Assembly: GCF_947499695.1 (NCBI RefSeq)
Contig: NZ_CANMPQ010000006.1
Coordinates: 1-64,000 of the forward strand
Reading direction: 5' to 3'
From: an uncultured Allomuricauda sp.
Lineage (GTDB): Bacteria; Bacteroidota; Bacteroidia; Flavobacteriales; Flavobacteriaceae
Length of the DNA: 64,000 nucleotides
The position numbers were made by a program, and so were the translations under genes. This document shows, one piece after another, positions 44,831 to 53,440 of the stretch; position 1 is the first letter of the stretch, and each line of letters opens with the position of its first letter. The notes beneath the pieces were generated by a model, which was given only the letters and a program-made list of their open reading frames with translations, made no database searches and had not been told where the DNA came from.

Positions 44831-45829
44831 TTGATTTCAAGAAAAGAGTTTTTTTTTCAGATCATTCTCCATCTTTTGGTCTTTTTGTTTTATTCCTATG
44901 ATCGAAGACATCCCGAAATTGATGCTTCCGAGGTAATATTTTTTCTAAGCTATGCTTTGGCCTCTGTTGTTATAGCCTATTACTTAATGCCGAGATTTCT
45001 GTATCAAAAAAGATATTTACTGTTTTTTACTGGTGTTCTTGTAATCATAACAGTGTTGATTCTATTGGAAGAGTTGGTTTTAGAACAAATTCTTTTCCCC
45101 GGCACCCGAAGAGCAAGCAGATTCCCCGGGGTATTCTACTCTTTAGCGAAGGTGATTCCCATAATGGCCATATTAAGTGGATTTAAGTTTGCATGGGATG
45201 CTTTGCAAAAGCAAAGTCAGATAGACGAGCTTAAAAGCGCAGTCAAGGAAAGCGAACTTCAATTCCTACGTTCCCAGATCAATCCTCATTTTTTGTTCAA
45301 CAACTTGAACAACTTGTATTCCTATGCCTTGGAGAATTCCCCAAAAACTCCGGAAATCATTCTCGAAATGAGTGGGGTACTACGCTATATGTTGTATGAA
45401 TGCAAGGAGGACTACGTTCCCTTAAAAAAAGAGGTAGACCAGGTTGAGAATTTCATAAAATTGTCCAAATTGCAGATTGAAGAAAGGGGAAAGGTGCGGT
45501 TTACATCAGAAAAGATAAGATCTGAATATAAAATTGCACCGCTCATTTTGATTGTTTTTATTGAGAATGCGTTCAAGCATAGCCAATCGGGTCAATCATC
45601 AGATATTGAAATTGATATTAGCCTGCGGCAGGATAAACATAAGTTGGAACTAAGTTGTGAGAATAATTTCATTCCATCAACTGATATGGAATCCATCGCC
45701 AAGGGTATTGGTCTTGAGAATGTAAAAAAAAGATTGCAACTGCTGTATCCTGGCAAGCATGAACTCGAAATTATCGAGAAGAACAATCAATTCAAGGTGA
45801 CATTGACCATGGAACTGGAAAAATCTTAG
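44831..45829 (+). CDS. LytS-family sensor histidine kinase
   Basis: 332 aa from TTG 44831, the only sensible start before the first helix. Four hydrophobic helices (about 6-22, 34-54, 62-82, 100-122) form the sensor, then a coiled linker and a His_kinase domain with H153 in QINPHFLFNNLNNLYSYA, followed by an ATPase region (PLILIVFIENAFKHSQSG, KGIGLENVKKRLQLLYP). It pairs with the LytTR regulator 4 bp downstream. The signal is unknown. Confidence 0.9.
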   Translation: MISRKEFFFQIILHLLVFLFYSYDRRHPEIDASEVIFFLSYALASVVIAYYLMPRFLYQKRYLLFFTGVLVIITVLILLEELVLEQILFPGTRRASRFPGVFYSLAKVIPIMAILSGFKFAWDALQKQSQIDELKSAVKESELQFLRSQINPHFLFNNLNNLYSYALENSPKTPEIILEMSGVLRYMLYECKEDYVPLKKEVDQVENFIKLSKLQIEERGKVRFTSEKIRSEYKIAPLILIVFIENAFKHSQSGQSSDIEIDISLRQDKHKLELSCENNFIPSTDMESIAKGIGLENVKKRLQLLYPGKHELEIIEKNNQFKVTLTMELEKS

Positions 45830-45833
45830 ACTG

Positions 45834-46526
45834 ATGAATTGTATCATTATTGAAGATCAACCACCCGCACAACGCATCCTGAAAAAATTTATATCAGATG
45901 TGGGTTCACTAAACTTGGTTGGAGTGTTCCCAGATGCACTGCAAGCCATGGAATTCTTGAAGCTGGAACGTGTTGACTTACTTTTTTTGGATGTCCATCT
46001 TCCTAAAATTTCCGGTATCGAATTTTTAAGAACAATGCCAAATCCACCAAATGTGATTCTGACAACTGCCTTTTTAGAATATGCGTTGGAAGGATATGAC
46101 CTTAACGTAGTGGATTATCTTCTTAAACCCTTTTCGTTCCAAAGATTTTTAAAAGCCGTTGCCAAAGTGCCAATAAAAAACATTGTTGAAGAAGAACAAA
46201 CAATGTCGGCAACAAAAGACTATTTGTACATTAAATCTGGGCATGAACATGTAAAGATTTGGTTGGATGCCATACTTCATATTGATTCCGATTCCGATTA
46301 TACCGAGGTGGTTACCAAGGAAAAAAAATATTTGTCACATGAGTCTTTGCGGTATTGGCTGGAAAATCTTCCGGAAAAGCAATTTGTAAGGGTGCACAAA
46401 TCACATATTGTCAATACAACAAGAATTGAGAAACTTGTAGGTAACCAGGTCTACCTTTCAAATGATATCAAAATTCCCATCGGAAGGGCGTTCAAGGAGC
46501 ATTTTATAAAAAATGTACTCAAATAG
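45834..46526 (+). CDS. LytTR response regulator
   Basis: 230 aa. Receiver domain (1-115) with phospho-acceptor D53 in LLFLDVHLPKISGIEF, D8 acid pocket, then a LytTR DNA-binding domain (130-225: YIKSGHEHVKIWLDAILHIDSDSDYTEVVTKEKKYL, FVRVHKSHIVNTTRI). The start is 4 bp after the kinase stop, so the two are one operon. Target sites may be the GGCATAA motifs upstream of the kinase. Confidence 0.92.
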   Translation: MNCIIIEDQPPAQRILKKFISDVGSLNLVGVFPDALQAMEFLKLERVDLLFLDVHLPKISGIEFLRTMPNPPNVILTTAFLEYALEGYDLNVVDYLLKPFSFQRFLKAVAKVPIKNIVEEEQTMSATKDYLYIKSGHEHVKIWLDAILHIDSDSDYTEVVTKEKKYLSHESLRYWLENLPEKQFVRVHKSHIVNTTRIEKLVGNQVYLSNDIKIPIGRAFKEHFIKNVLK

Positions 46527-46832
46527 AATAAAAACCTGAGACGGAAAGTTTAATACATTTTGCAATACTCCCGGTTATAAGTAGAGCTAATTCTAGAACT
46601 GAAAAAATGGATAACTATTCTTCATACAAATTACCATCCAATACTTCTTTGGCACAAATAGCATATACAACAGCCACAAGCCAATCAGGATTTTAACCCT
46701 AGCGATGCTCACAGAAAAAGTACATGAAGAAATAGACTTTCTTATGAAGTGAGCGGCATTTATAAAATATCTTTCCAACAACTGTAACAGTCGTGTTTTG
46801 AGAAGTGTCTAAATCATAAAGCAAAAATTATA
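46527..46832. other. Intergenic region without a supported gene
   Basis: 306 bp between the LytTR and NTF2-like genes. I see no terminator, tRNA or exact -7 box. A 25-codon minus-strand open frame (46615-46692) reads NPDWLVAVVYAICAKEVLDG and looks like the C-terminal end of a real protein, but it has a stop directly upstream and no start; it may be a degraded remnant. Confidence 0.5.
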
Positions 46833-47324
46833 ATGTACAAAAGGCACATTTACGTTACACTGGTCATATGCTTAGGTATGGCCATAAGTATGAATTCTCA
46901 AACACAAACAGTTATGCAAAAAACAGTAATTTCAGAAGATCAGCAAGATGTATTAAATGCAATAGAAGCAATGACACAATCCTTTAATTCGAAGGATATC
47001 GAAGGTGTGATGTCCAGTTATGAAAAGGATGCCGTGGTTATTTTTGAACCTGAGACCCCAGTAACAGACTTTAATGCACTTAAGGAAATGTTTCTGGGAG
47101 CTTTTACATTAAATCCTAAATTTGAGTACCCCAAAGGGCATGAAGTTTTTGTCAATGGAGATACGGCGATGCATATTGCCCCATGGACTATGAGGGGAGT
47201 GGCTCCTGATGGGTCGAAAATTCACCAAACCGGACTTTCCATTGCAACATTACACAGGCAGAAAGACGGTAAATGGCTTATGACTTTTGACAATCCTCAT
47301 GGGAACTATCTAATAAATAAATAG
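46833..47324 (+). CDS. NTF2-like (DUF4440/SnoaL-type) exported protein
   Basis: 163 aa. Signal-like N terminus (HIYVTLVICLGMAISMNSQ), then one cone-shaped NTF2-like domain (35-160): AIEAMTQSFNSKDIEGVMSSYEKDAVVIFEPE, MHIAPWTMRGVAPDG and LHRQKDGKWLMTFDNPH. The pocket's ligand or reaction is unknown. The next gene, a sigma factor, starts 1 bp after its stop. Confidence 0.82.
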   Translation: MYKRHIYVTLVICLGMAISMNSQTQTVMQKTVISEDQQDVLNAIEAMTQSFNSKDIEGVMSSYEKDAVVIFEPETPVTDFNALKEMFLGAFTLNPKFEYPKGHEVFVNGDTAMHIAPWTMRGVAPDGSKIHQTGLSIATLHRQKDGKWLMTFDNPHGNYLINK

Positions 47325-47325
47325 G

Positions 47326-48192
47326 ATGAGTGTAAAGAACGAAGAAAACCAATCAGATGAAGTTCTCATCAAACATGCTTTATCCGGGGATAAAAGCGCT
47401 TTGGAGCTTTTGATAAAAAAAAACCAGGATTGGATTTTCAATGTTGCCCTCACTTTTGTTGGCGATAGGGACGAGGCTGCAGATTTAACCCAGGAGGTCA
47501 TGATTAAAGTGATTACCAAGTTGGAAACCTTTAAACAAAAAAGCGGTTTCAGAACCTGGATGTACCGAATAGTGAAAAATCACTTTTTGAATATGAAGAG
47601 GGGTAAATACGAGATTAATGCCCCGACCTTTGAACAATTTGGAGAGGGGTTGGATCAATTACCAGATGAATCCCTTTCCAATTATTCTTATGAAGTCGAA
47701 GAAAAATTATTGGTCAACGAGGCTAAGATAAGTTGCATGAAAGGAATGCTTTTATGTCTTGATAGGGAACAACGGCTCATTTATATAATTGGTGAACTGT
47801 TCGAATTTCCAGACTCGGTCGGAAGTGAAATAATGGAAATTTCTAAAGAAAACTTTAGGGTTAAGCTTCATAGGGCAAAAAAGCAGCTGTATAATTTCAT
47901 GAACCATAAATGTGGACTTATAAATAAATCAAATCCATGCAGGTGTCATCGGAAGACAGCGGGCTTCATAAAAATGGGATACGTTGATCCTATAAAGTTA
48001 AATTTTCAAAAGGATGTGATAAATAGCATAGATAAAGTTCTTGATAGGAAAATAGAAACTTATTCCGATGAGGTGATATCAGATTATCAAAGATTGTATC
48101 AAGAACATCCTTTTTTAAGAAGTCCTGATAAGTTAGATTCCATAAAAAAACTGCTTTCAACGCAAACTATAAAAGATACGTTCAATCTATAA
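47326..48192 (+). CDS. RNA polymerase sigma factor with Cys-rich C-terminal extension
   Basis: 288 aa, about 90 longer than a plain ECF factor. Region 2 at 10-95 (DQDWIFNVALTFVGDRDEAADLTQEVMIKVITKL-like, FRTWMYRIVKNHFLNMKRG) and region 4 at about 140-190 (MLLCLDREQRLIYIIGELFEFPDSVGSEIMEISKENFRVKLHRAKKQLYNFM). After it comes HKCGLINKSNPCRCHRKTAGF, a C-x8-C-x-C-H motif that could bind a metal, then a helical tail to residue 288. Such a Cys tail is known from a subset of Bacteroidota sigma factors. Coupled with the NTF2-like gene; no anti-sigma adjacent. Confidence 0.88.
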   Translation: MSVKNEENQSDEVLIKHALSGDKSALELLIKKNQDWIFNVALTFVGDRDEAADLTQEVMIKVITKLETFKQKSGFRTWMYRIVKNHFLNMKRGKYEINAPTFEQFGEGLDQLPDESLSNYSYEVEEKLLVNEAKISCMKGMLLCLDREQRLIYIIGELFEFPDSVGSEIMEISKENFRVKLHRAKKQLYNFMNHKCGLINKSNPCRCHRKTAGFIKMGYVDPIKLNFQKDVINSIDKVLDRKIETYSDEVISDYQRLYQEHPFLRSPDKLDSIKKLLSTQTIKDTFNL

Positions 48193-48314
48193 ATCAGATA
48201 AGATTTACAATTATGTGATGCTGGACCATGGTATATGGGGTAAATTAAGGTTTCTTGTCGAGATTGGGTAGAAATCATAAGCTATCCATATCTTTAGGGT
48301 AAGTTATTTATCCT

Positions 48315-50606
48315 ATGTCGACTTCCATCAAACGTAAGATTTCATATACTGGCAATATTGAGTTTTCTGAATTGAAAATCACTGAGCCATCTTCATATGC
48401 GGCAGGAATACCGGGGATAAAGGCAGCATTGGAACATGTGAGCAAGGAGTCAGGTCTTTTTCGTTCGTTGAATACACTCTCACGAATGAATCAGAAAGAA
48501 GGTTTTGACTGCCCAGGTTGTGCCTGGCCTGATCCTGATACACCTTCTAAATTGGGTGAGTATTGTGAGAATGGGGCCAAGGCAATAGCCGAAGAGTCAA
48601 CTTTTGAACGTGTCGATAGTACTTTTTTTAGAAAATACTCAGTTGAGGAAATTTCTACATGGACAGATTATCAAATCGGAAAAAGTGGAAGAATAACCGA
48701 GCCTTTTGTGTTAAGACCGGATTCGATTCATTATGAACCCATTTCATGGACCGATGCTTTCCAACTTATAGCTGAACAATTACATGCCCTAAACATACCT
48801 GATGAGGCCATATTTTACACATCGGGTCGTTCTAGTAACGAAGCCGCCTTTTTATATGGATTGTTTATTCGTGCATTCGGAACGAACAATATGCCGGATT
48901 GTTCCAACATGTGCCATGAGTCTAGCGGTGTGGCACTTTCGGAAACACTTGGTATAGGTAAAGGGTCTGTTGTGCTCGAAGATTTACACGAAGCTGAGGT
49001 AATCATGGTCATCGGTCAAAACCCTGGAACAAATCATCCGAGGATGCTCTCTGCATTGCAAAAGTGTAAAGAAAACGGAGGTAAGGTCATTACTGTAAAT
49101 CCACTTTCTGAAAGCGGACTCAATAGATTCAAAAACCCGCAGCAATTAAGTGGAATTATTGGGAGAGGAACTCAATTAACCGATATTTTTCTTCAAGTCA
49201 AGATAAATCAAGATGTTTCTTTGCTTAAGCTTATCATGAAACGATTGGCACAAAGAGAAAAAAATGGAGAATCCGTTTTTGATCACGATTTTATTCAGGA
49301 TAAAACCAATGGGTTTGATGCTCTTTTGGCAGATTTGGACAAGCATGATGAAAACCAACTACTTGAACTTTGCGGAGTGGATTCATCCCAAGTGGAGTTG
49401 GCAGTTGATTTGTTGGCAAAGAAATCGAAAATCATCATTTGTTGGGCCATGGGGCTTACACAACATAAAAATGGGGTAGAAAATATTAAAGAATGTGTGA
49501 ATTTGTTGCTTGCCAAAGGCAGTATTGGAAAAAAAGGAGCTGGTACCTGCCCGGTAAGAGGGCATAGCAATGTACAGGGTGATAGGAGTGTCGGAATTAT
49601 GCACCACGTTTCGGACCCGTTGAACAAAGCACTTAAAGATGTCTTTGAATTTGACCCTCCCAATCATGAAGGATTAGATACCGTTAATGCCATTCAGGCT
49701 ATGCGTCAGGGGAAGGCCAAAGTGTTCATCGCACTAGGTGGAAACTTTGTTTCCGCTGCATCTGATACCATATATACTGCAGAAGCATTGGAAAACTGTG
49801 ATTTAACAGTATCTATCAGTACAAAGTTGAATCGTACGCATTTAACAGCGGGAAAAACAGCATTGATTTTACCCACTTTAGGAAGGACGGAGCAAGATCA
49901 GGAACGGTTTGTCACGGTTGAAAATAGTATGGGCAAGGTACATCAAAGCAAAGGGCGCTTGAAACCTGCCAGCAATCAACTGAAAAGTGAACCTGAGATA
50001 ATCGCAGAAATTGCAAGCACTTATTTTGGAGAAAGCTCCGCAATTGATTGGGATATTTTAGGAAAGGACTATGATTTGATCCGAGAAAAAATCTCCGAGG
50101 TGCTTACAGGGTACAAAGATTATTCGAATCGTTCTAAAGGCTCTGGATTTTATCTTCCAAATAACACAAGGGAGGCGGATTTTTCAAAATTACCAGAAGG
50201 AAAAGCTCAGTTCTCTATTTGTAAACTTCCCGACCACCAGCTGTCAGAAGACGAGTTTATATTAATGACCGTTCGCAGTCATGATCAATTTAACACCACT
50301 ATTTATGGTTTAAACGATAGATATCGCGGTATTTATGGAGAGCGAAGAGTGATTTTCATGAATCCTGACGATATCAAGGAAAAAGGATTGAAACCCTTAC
50401 AAGTTGTAGATATAACGAGCAATTATTCTGGAAAGCTCCGTAGGGCTGAGAATTTTAAGGTGATTCCTTATGATATTCCAACCAAGAATTTGTGCGCCTA
50501 TTTTCCTGAAACCAATGTTTTGGTCCCCATTGACCTTTATGCCGAAAAGAGTAATACCCCGGCCAGTAAATCGGTCATTGTAAAAATAGAAGCAAAGCAA
50601 CTATAA
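48315..50606 (+). CDS. YdeP-type molybdopterin oxidoreductase (FdhF/YdeP family)
   Basis: 763 aa. Molybdopterin-guanine dinucleotide enzyme of the formate dehydrogenase fold. The N-terminal cysteine motif is reduced to C66-x2-C69 (FDCPGCAWPD), typical for YdeP. Domain marks: YTSGRSSNEAAFLYGLFIRAFGTNNMPDCSNMCHESSGVAL, VIMVIGQNPGTNHPRML, GTCPVRGHSNVQGDRSVGI, and a C-terminal substrate domain with MTVRSHDQFNTTIYGLNDRYRGIYG. Substrate unknown; YdeP has been linked to acid resistance in E. coli. No sigma-like or FdhD gene is beside it here. Confidence 0.92.
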   Translation: MSTSIKRKISYTGNIEFSELKITEPSSYAAGIPGIKAALEHVSKESGLFRSLNTLSRMNQKEGFDCPGCAWPDPDTPSKLGEYCENGAKAIAEESTFERVDSTFFRKYSVEEISTWTDYQIGKSGRITEPFVLRPDSIHYEPISWTDAFQLIAEQLHALNIPDEAIFYTSGRSSNEAAFLYGLFIRAFGTNNMPDCSNMCHESSGVALSETLGIGKGSVVLEDLHEAEVIMVIGQNPGTNHPRMLSALQKCKENGGKVITVNPLSESGLNRFKNPQQLSGIIGRGTQLTDIFLQVKINQDVSLLKLIMKRLAQREKNGESVFDHDFIQDKTNGFDALLADLDKHDENQLLELCGVDSSQVELAVDLLAKKSKIIICWAMGLTQHKNGVENIKECVNLLLAKGSIGKKGAGTCPVRGHSNVQGDRSVGIMHHVSDPLNKALKDVFEFDPPNHEGLDTVNAIQAMRQGKAKVFIALGGNFVSAASDTIYTAEALENCDLTVSISTKLNRTHLTAGKTALILPTLGRTEQDQERFVTVENSMGKVHQSKGRLKPASNQLKSEPEIIAEIASTYFGESSAIDWDILGKDYDLIREKISEVLTGYKDYSNRSKGSGFYLPNNTREADFSKLPEGKAQFSICKLPDHQLSEDEFILMTVRSHDQFNTTIYGLNDRYRGIYGERRVIFMNPDDIKEKGLKPLQVVDITSNYSGKLRRAENFKVIPYDIPTKNLCAYFPETNVLVPIDLYAEKSNTPASKSVIVKIEAKQL

Positions 50607-50886
50607 CTTTGATTGATACTCAAAACATCAACCAATGAAATTTTACTAAAAAGACCGTCACTTATGGATTCTAGGGAGCAATTTCAGAAACTCTATGTGC
50701 CATAGCGACTTTGAGTGAGCGTTCAGTAGCTAGTGGTGGAACGCCGTAACCATTTCCAGACTCACAAGAGGTAACTGGAAAGAAACCTCTCCATTGGGCA
50801 TCATTGAATAAAAATTTACCAGTTTAGAAAAATTCAATTAATTTAACTCACAATCTCGCCTAGTAAAATTTAAAATTTTGTGAGCT
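50607..50886. other. Intergenic region with an orphan open frame and nested stems
   Basis: 280 bp. On the minus strand a 50-codon frame without start (50671-50823) reads like protein (TGKFLFNDAQWRGFFPVTSC and then ESGNGYGVPPLATERSLKVA). The same stretch carries nested stems: GCGTTC/GAACGC (50719-50724 with 50739-50744) within TGAGT/ACTCA (50712-50716 with 50760-50764), then AGAGGT/ACCTCT just after. It is GC-richer than its flanks. It may be a repeat element, a gene remnant or a structured RNA. Confidence 0.4.
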
Positions 50887-52173
50887 ATGGAGACTTATGC
50901 CACCGCCTTGTTGTATGCTATTCCATTCTTTGTAGGATTGGTTCTTTTTGAGGTTTTATATGGACATTTTATAAAAAACCAAAAGCACAAGGTTATGGAC
51001 ACCGTGAGCAGTCTTAGCTCGGGTCTTACAAACATTGTAAAAGATTCATTGGGTTTGGCCGTTGTTTTGGTTACGTATCCATATTTGGTGGAAAACTTGG
51101 CCCTAATTCAAATGGAGGCGACCTGGGCAGTATGGTTAGTTGCATTTATCGCAATTGATTTTGCAGGATACTGGAACCATCGATTAAGCCATCATGTCAA
51201 TATTTTTTGGAACCAGCATGTAATTCATCATAGCAGCGAGGAATTTAATCTAGCTTGTGCGCTAAGACAGTCTATTTCAAATGTAGTTGGCTATTTTCCC
51301 CTATTATTGCTTCCAGCTGCCTTCTTAGGAGTGCCAGGTGAAGTGATAGCGATTTTGGCTCCTGCCCATTTGTTTGCACAATTCTGGTATCACACACAGC
51401 ATATTGGAAAGATGGGATGGTTGGAGTACATCATAGTCACGCCTTCCCAACATCGTGTACACCATGCTATAAATCCGGAGTATATTGATAAAAATCTGGG
51501 ACAGATACTTTGTATATGGGATAGGTGGTTTGGAACATTTCAGGAGGAAATGGATAATGTGCCTCCGCAATATGGGGTGTTAAAACCAGCCGCTACCTGG
51601 AACCCTATTTTAATCAACTTTCAACATTTTTGGAGGTTGTGTCAAGATGCTTGGAGAACTAAAAATGTATGGGATAAATTTCGGATTTGGTTTATGCCAA
51701 CCGGTTGGAGGCCATCCGATGTGGCTCAGAAGTATCCCATTTCAACAATAGCCGATGTCTATAACTTCCAAAAATATAAGCCCGAAGCATCACCGAATTT
51801 GAAATTCTACGCTATTTTTCAATTGTTGTCGAATACGGCGTTGTTGCTCTTTATGTTTTACAATTATGCCGAAATAGGATTCAACAATCTGCTTTTGTTT
51901 GGAGGTTTTGTTTTTTTAGGAATCTATGGGTACACAAGTTTAATGGATAGAAAAAGGTATGCGATGTGGATAGAGGTTGTTCGAAGTATTTTCGGACTTG
52001 CCTTGATTTATATCACAGGAGATTGGTTTGGTATAAATATGTATCTGCCATTCGGGTCGTATTTGGTAGCACTATATTTCATAATAACCCTTTTAGGGGG
52101 GATTCATTTTGGTCGCAGGAATGATAAAGTTTCGGATAAAGAAATCACAATGACTCCATCGAGCAGTGTGTGA
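50887..52173 (+). CDS. Sterol desaturase / fatty acid hydroxylase family membrane protein
   Basis: 428 aa, multi-spanning, with all three histidine boxes of the superfamily: H98-R-L-S-H102-H103 in WNHRLSHH, H111-V-I-H114-H115 in QHVIHHSSEE, and a third in TPSQHRVHHAINPEYIDKNLG, which hold a di-iron centre. C-terminal 130 residues add three further helices (LLFMFYNYAEIGFNNLLLFGGFVFLGIYGY and onward), giving a longer form than usual. The substrate (a lipid or carotenoid) is unknown. Confidence 0.88.
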   Translation: METYATALLYAIPFFVGLVLFEVLYGHFIKNQKHKVMDTVSSLSSGLTNIVKDSLGLAVVLVTYPYLVENLALIQMEATWAVWLVAFIAIDFAGYWNHRLSHHVNIFWNQHVIHHSSEEFNLACALRQSISNVVGYFPLLLLPAAFLGVPGEVIAILAPAHLFAQFWYHTQHIGKMGWLEYIIVTPSQHRVHHAINPEYIDKNLGQILCIWDRWFGTFQEEMDNVPPQYGVLKPAATWNPILINFQHFWRLCQDAWRTKNVWDKFRIWFMPTGWRPSDVAQKYPISTIADVYNFQKYKPEASPNLKFYAIFQLLSNTALLLFMFYNYAEIGFNNLLLFGGFVFLGIYGYTSLMDRKRYAMWIEVVRSIFGLALIYITGDWFGINMYLPFGSYLVALYFIITLLGGIHFGRRNDKVSDKEITMTPSSSV

Positions 52174-52388
52174 TGATCAAATTCTAATTTCATCCGTACC
52201 AAAACTTTCAGTTTGTTAGCTAGTACTTAAAAAGGTATAGTGTCATTTAAAGGGTTATCCGCAAATGTTTCACTTTTAACCCCAGATTTTCAGTTTCACC
52301 AAGATTTATGACAAAGGCACCTTAATTATTGCGTTGCTTTGCTCCTGTCTTTACTAAGACAAAAAAGGTTGTTATGCGAAAGAGGATT

Positions 52389-52419
52389 GGGGCCATCTTA
52401 CAATGGCCCCTCCTTTTTC
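52389..52419 (+). terminator. Isolated terminator 216 bp after the desaturase gene
   Basis: Perfect 8-bp stem GGGGCCAT / ATGGCCCC (52389-52396 with 52403-52410), 6-nt loop, followed by TCCTTTTTCT. It stands 216 bp after the desaturase stop and 43 bp before the OB-fold gene, so it could end an RNA from 52174-52420 or attenuate the downstream operon. Confidence 0.8.
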
Positions 52420-52461
52420 TAAAATGTTAAAGTTTATCTTTAGGATTGGATTAAGACTGTA

Positions 52462-52902
52462 ATGAAGAAAAAAGTGTACATCGTCGTTTTCGCAATGATC
52501 TTTGCCATGTTGTGCATTACAATCTATATCCACAATGAATTCAATCGACCTGCTTTGGTCGATATCCATAATAGTATAACTCAAGATACGGTAAGTGCCG
52601 ATGAGCTGATTTCAATCTTTACTACAAATGAGGAACTAGCTAGTAATTCTTTTGTAGAAAAAACGATTGAAGTGAAAGGAGTGATTAAAAAAATCAACTA
52701 CATAAACAATCGACAGACAATTCTGTTAAAAAGTGAACGATTTGCACAAAGTTTTGTGATTTGCGATATGATGCCTTCCACAGAAAACCGCATTGGAGCC
52801 TTGAATATTGGCGATACCCTTGCGATTAAGGGAATTTGTAAAGGCTTCCTTTTCGACGTAATAATGTTAAATTGCATACCAATTGAAAGAACCCGTGAAT
52901 AA
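52462..52902 (+). CDS. Exported OB-fold protein (tRNA_anti-like)
   Basis: 146 aa. One N-terminal membrane or signal helix (VYIVVFAMIFAMLCITIYIH), then an OB fold of the tRNA_anti-like type: VSADELISIFTTNEELASN, IEVKGVIKKINYINNRQTI, NIGDTLAIKGICKGFLFDVIML. Function unknown. The downstream YceI gene starts inside its end (GTGAATAA, 8-bp overlap), so they form an operon. Confidence 0.8.
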   Translation: MKKKVYIVVFAMIFAMLCITIYIHNEFNRPALVDIHNSITQDTVSADELISIFTTNEELASNSFVEKTIEVKGVIKKINYINNRQTILLKSERFAQSFVICDMMPSTENRIGALNIGDTLAIKGICKGFLFDVIMLNCIPIERTRE

Positions 52903-53440
52903 ATTTTTCATCCTCTTTATCTTCCTGCATTTTGGGGCCTATTGTCAAAACGACGGCCGACTTATTGCCAGGCAAGGCAAAGTTTCCTTTTTTTCATATA
53001 CTTCCGTAGAAGACATTGAGGCAACGAATAATCAAGTTTACAGCATTATTGATAAAAGTGATGGAACTGTAGGTGTCAGCATGCTGATGCGGGCTTTTAT
53101 ATTTAAAAAGTCTCTAATGGAAGAACATTTTAACGAAAGTTATGTAGAGTCAGACATTTATCCCAAAACCAATTTTTCGGGCAAAATTGTTGATTTTACA
53201 GCCGATTCGTTAAACAACGGTGTTGCCTTTATCAAAGGGAATATGGAAATGCACGGGGCCAAAAAAGAAATTGAAATTAAGGTCAGGATTGAAAGTTCGG
53301 ACGACAAATTAGTGTTGATGGGTGATTTTGAAGTGCCTGTGCAAGATTTTAATATCAAAGTGCCTCCCTTACTTACACCCAATATCGCTAAAGTTATACA
53401 GGTAATGTTCAGATTTGAATACGAACCCTATGAAGAATAA
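52895..53440 (+). CDS. YceI family protein
   Basis: 181 aa from GTG 52895, which leads directly into a signal peptide (NKFFILFIFLHFGAYCQ); an in-frame TTG at 52883 is less suited. The lipocalin-like YceI core is IARQGKVSFFSYTSVEDIEATNNQ, VSMLMRAFIFKKSLMEEHFNE, DIYPKTNFSGKI and FEVPVQDFNIKVPP. The family binds isoprenoid lipids such as polyprenol in known members. Middle gene of the OB-fold/YceI/DUF5777 operon. Confidence 0.88.
   Translation: MNKFFILFIFLHFGAYCQNDGRLIARQGKVSFFSYTSVEDIEATNNQVYSIIDKSDGTVGVSMLMRAFIFKKSLMEEHFNESYVESDIYPKTNFSGKIVDFTADSLNNGVAFIKGNMEMHGAKKEIEIKVRIESSDDKLVLMGDFEVPVQDFNIKVPPLLTPNIAKVIQVMFRFEYEPYEE

Noticed and set aside
23042..46658. TTTGGCACAAA at 23042 and 46648 as sigma-54 promoters
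   Set aside because: TGGCAC matches the -24 half but the -12 GC is missing at the correct spacing at both sites.
46615..46692. 25-codon protein-like minus frame after the LytTR gene
   Set aside because: Too short, with a stop directly upstream and no start; kept only as a possible remnant in the intergenic note.
49295..49667. Two overlapping minus-strand frames within the YdeP-type gene
   Set aside because: Antisense to a full-length conserved enzyme; composition unlike a protein.
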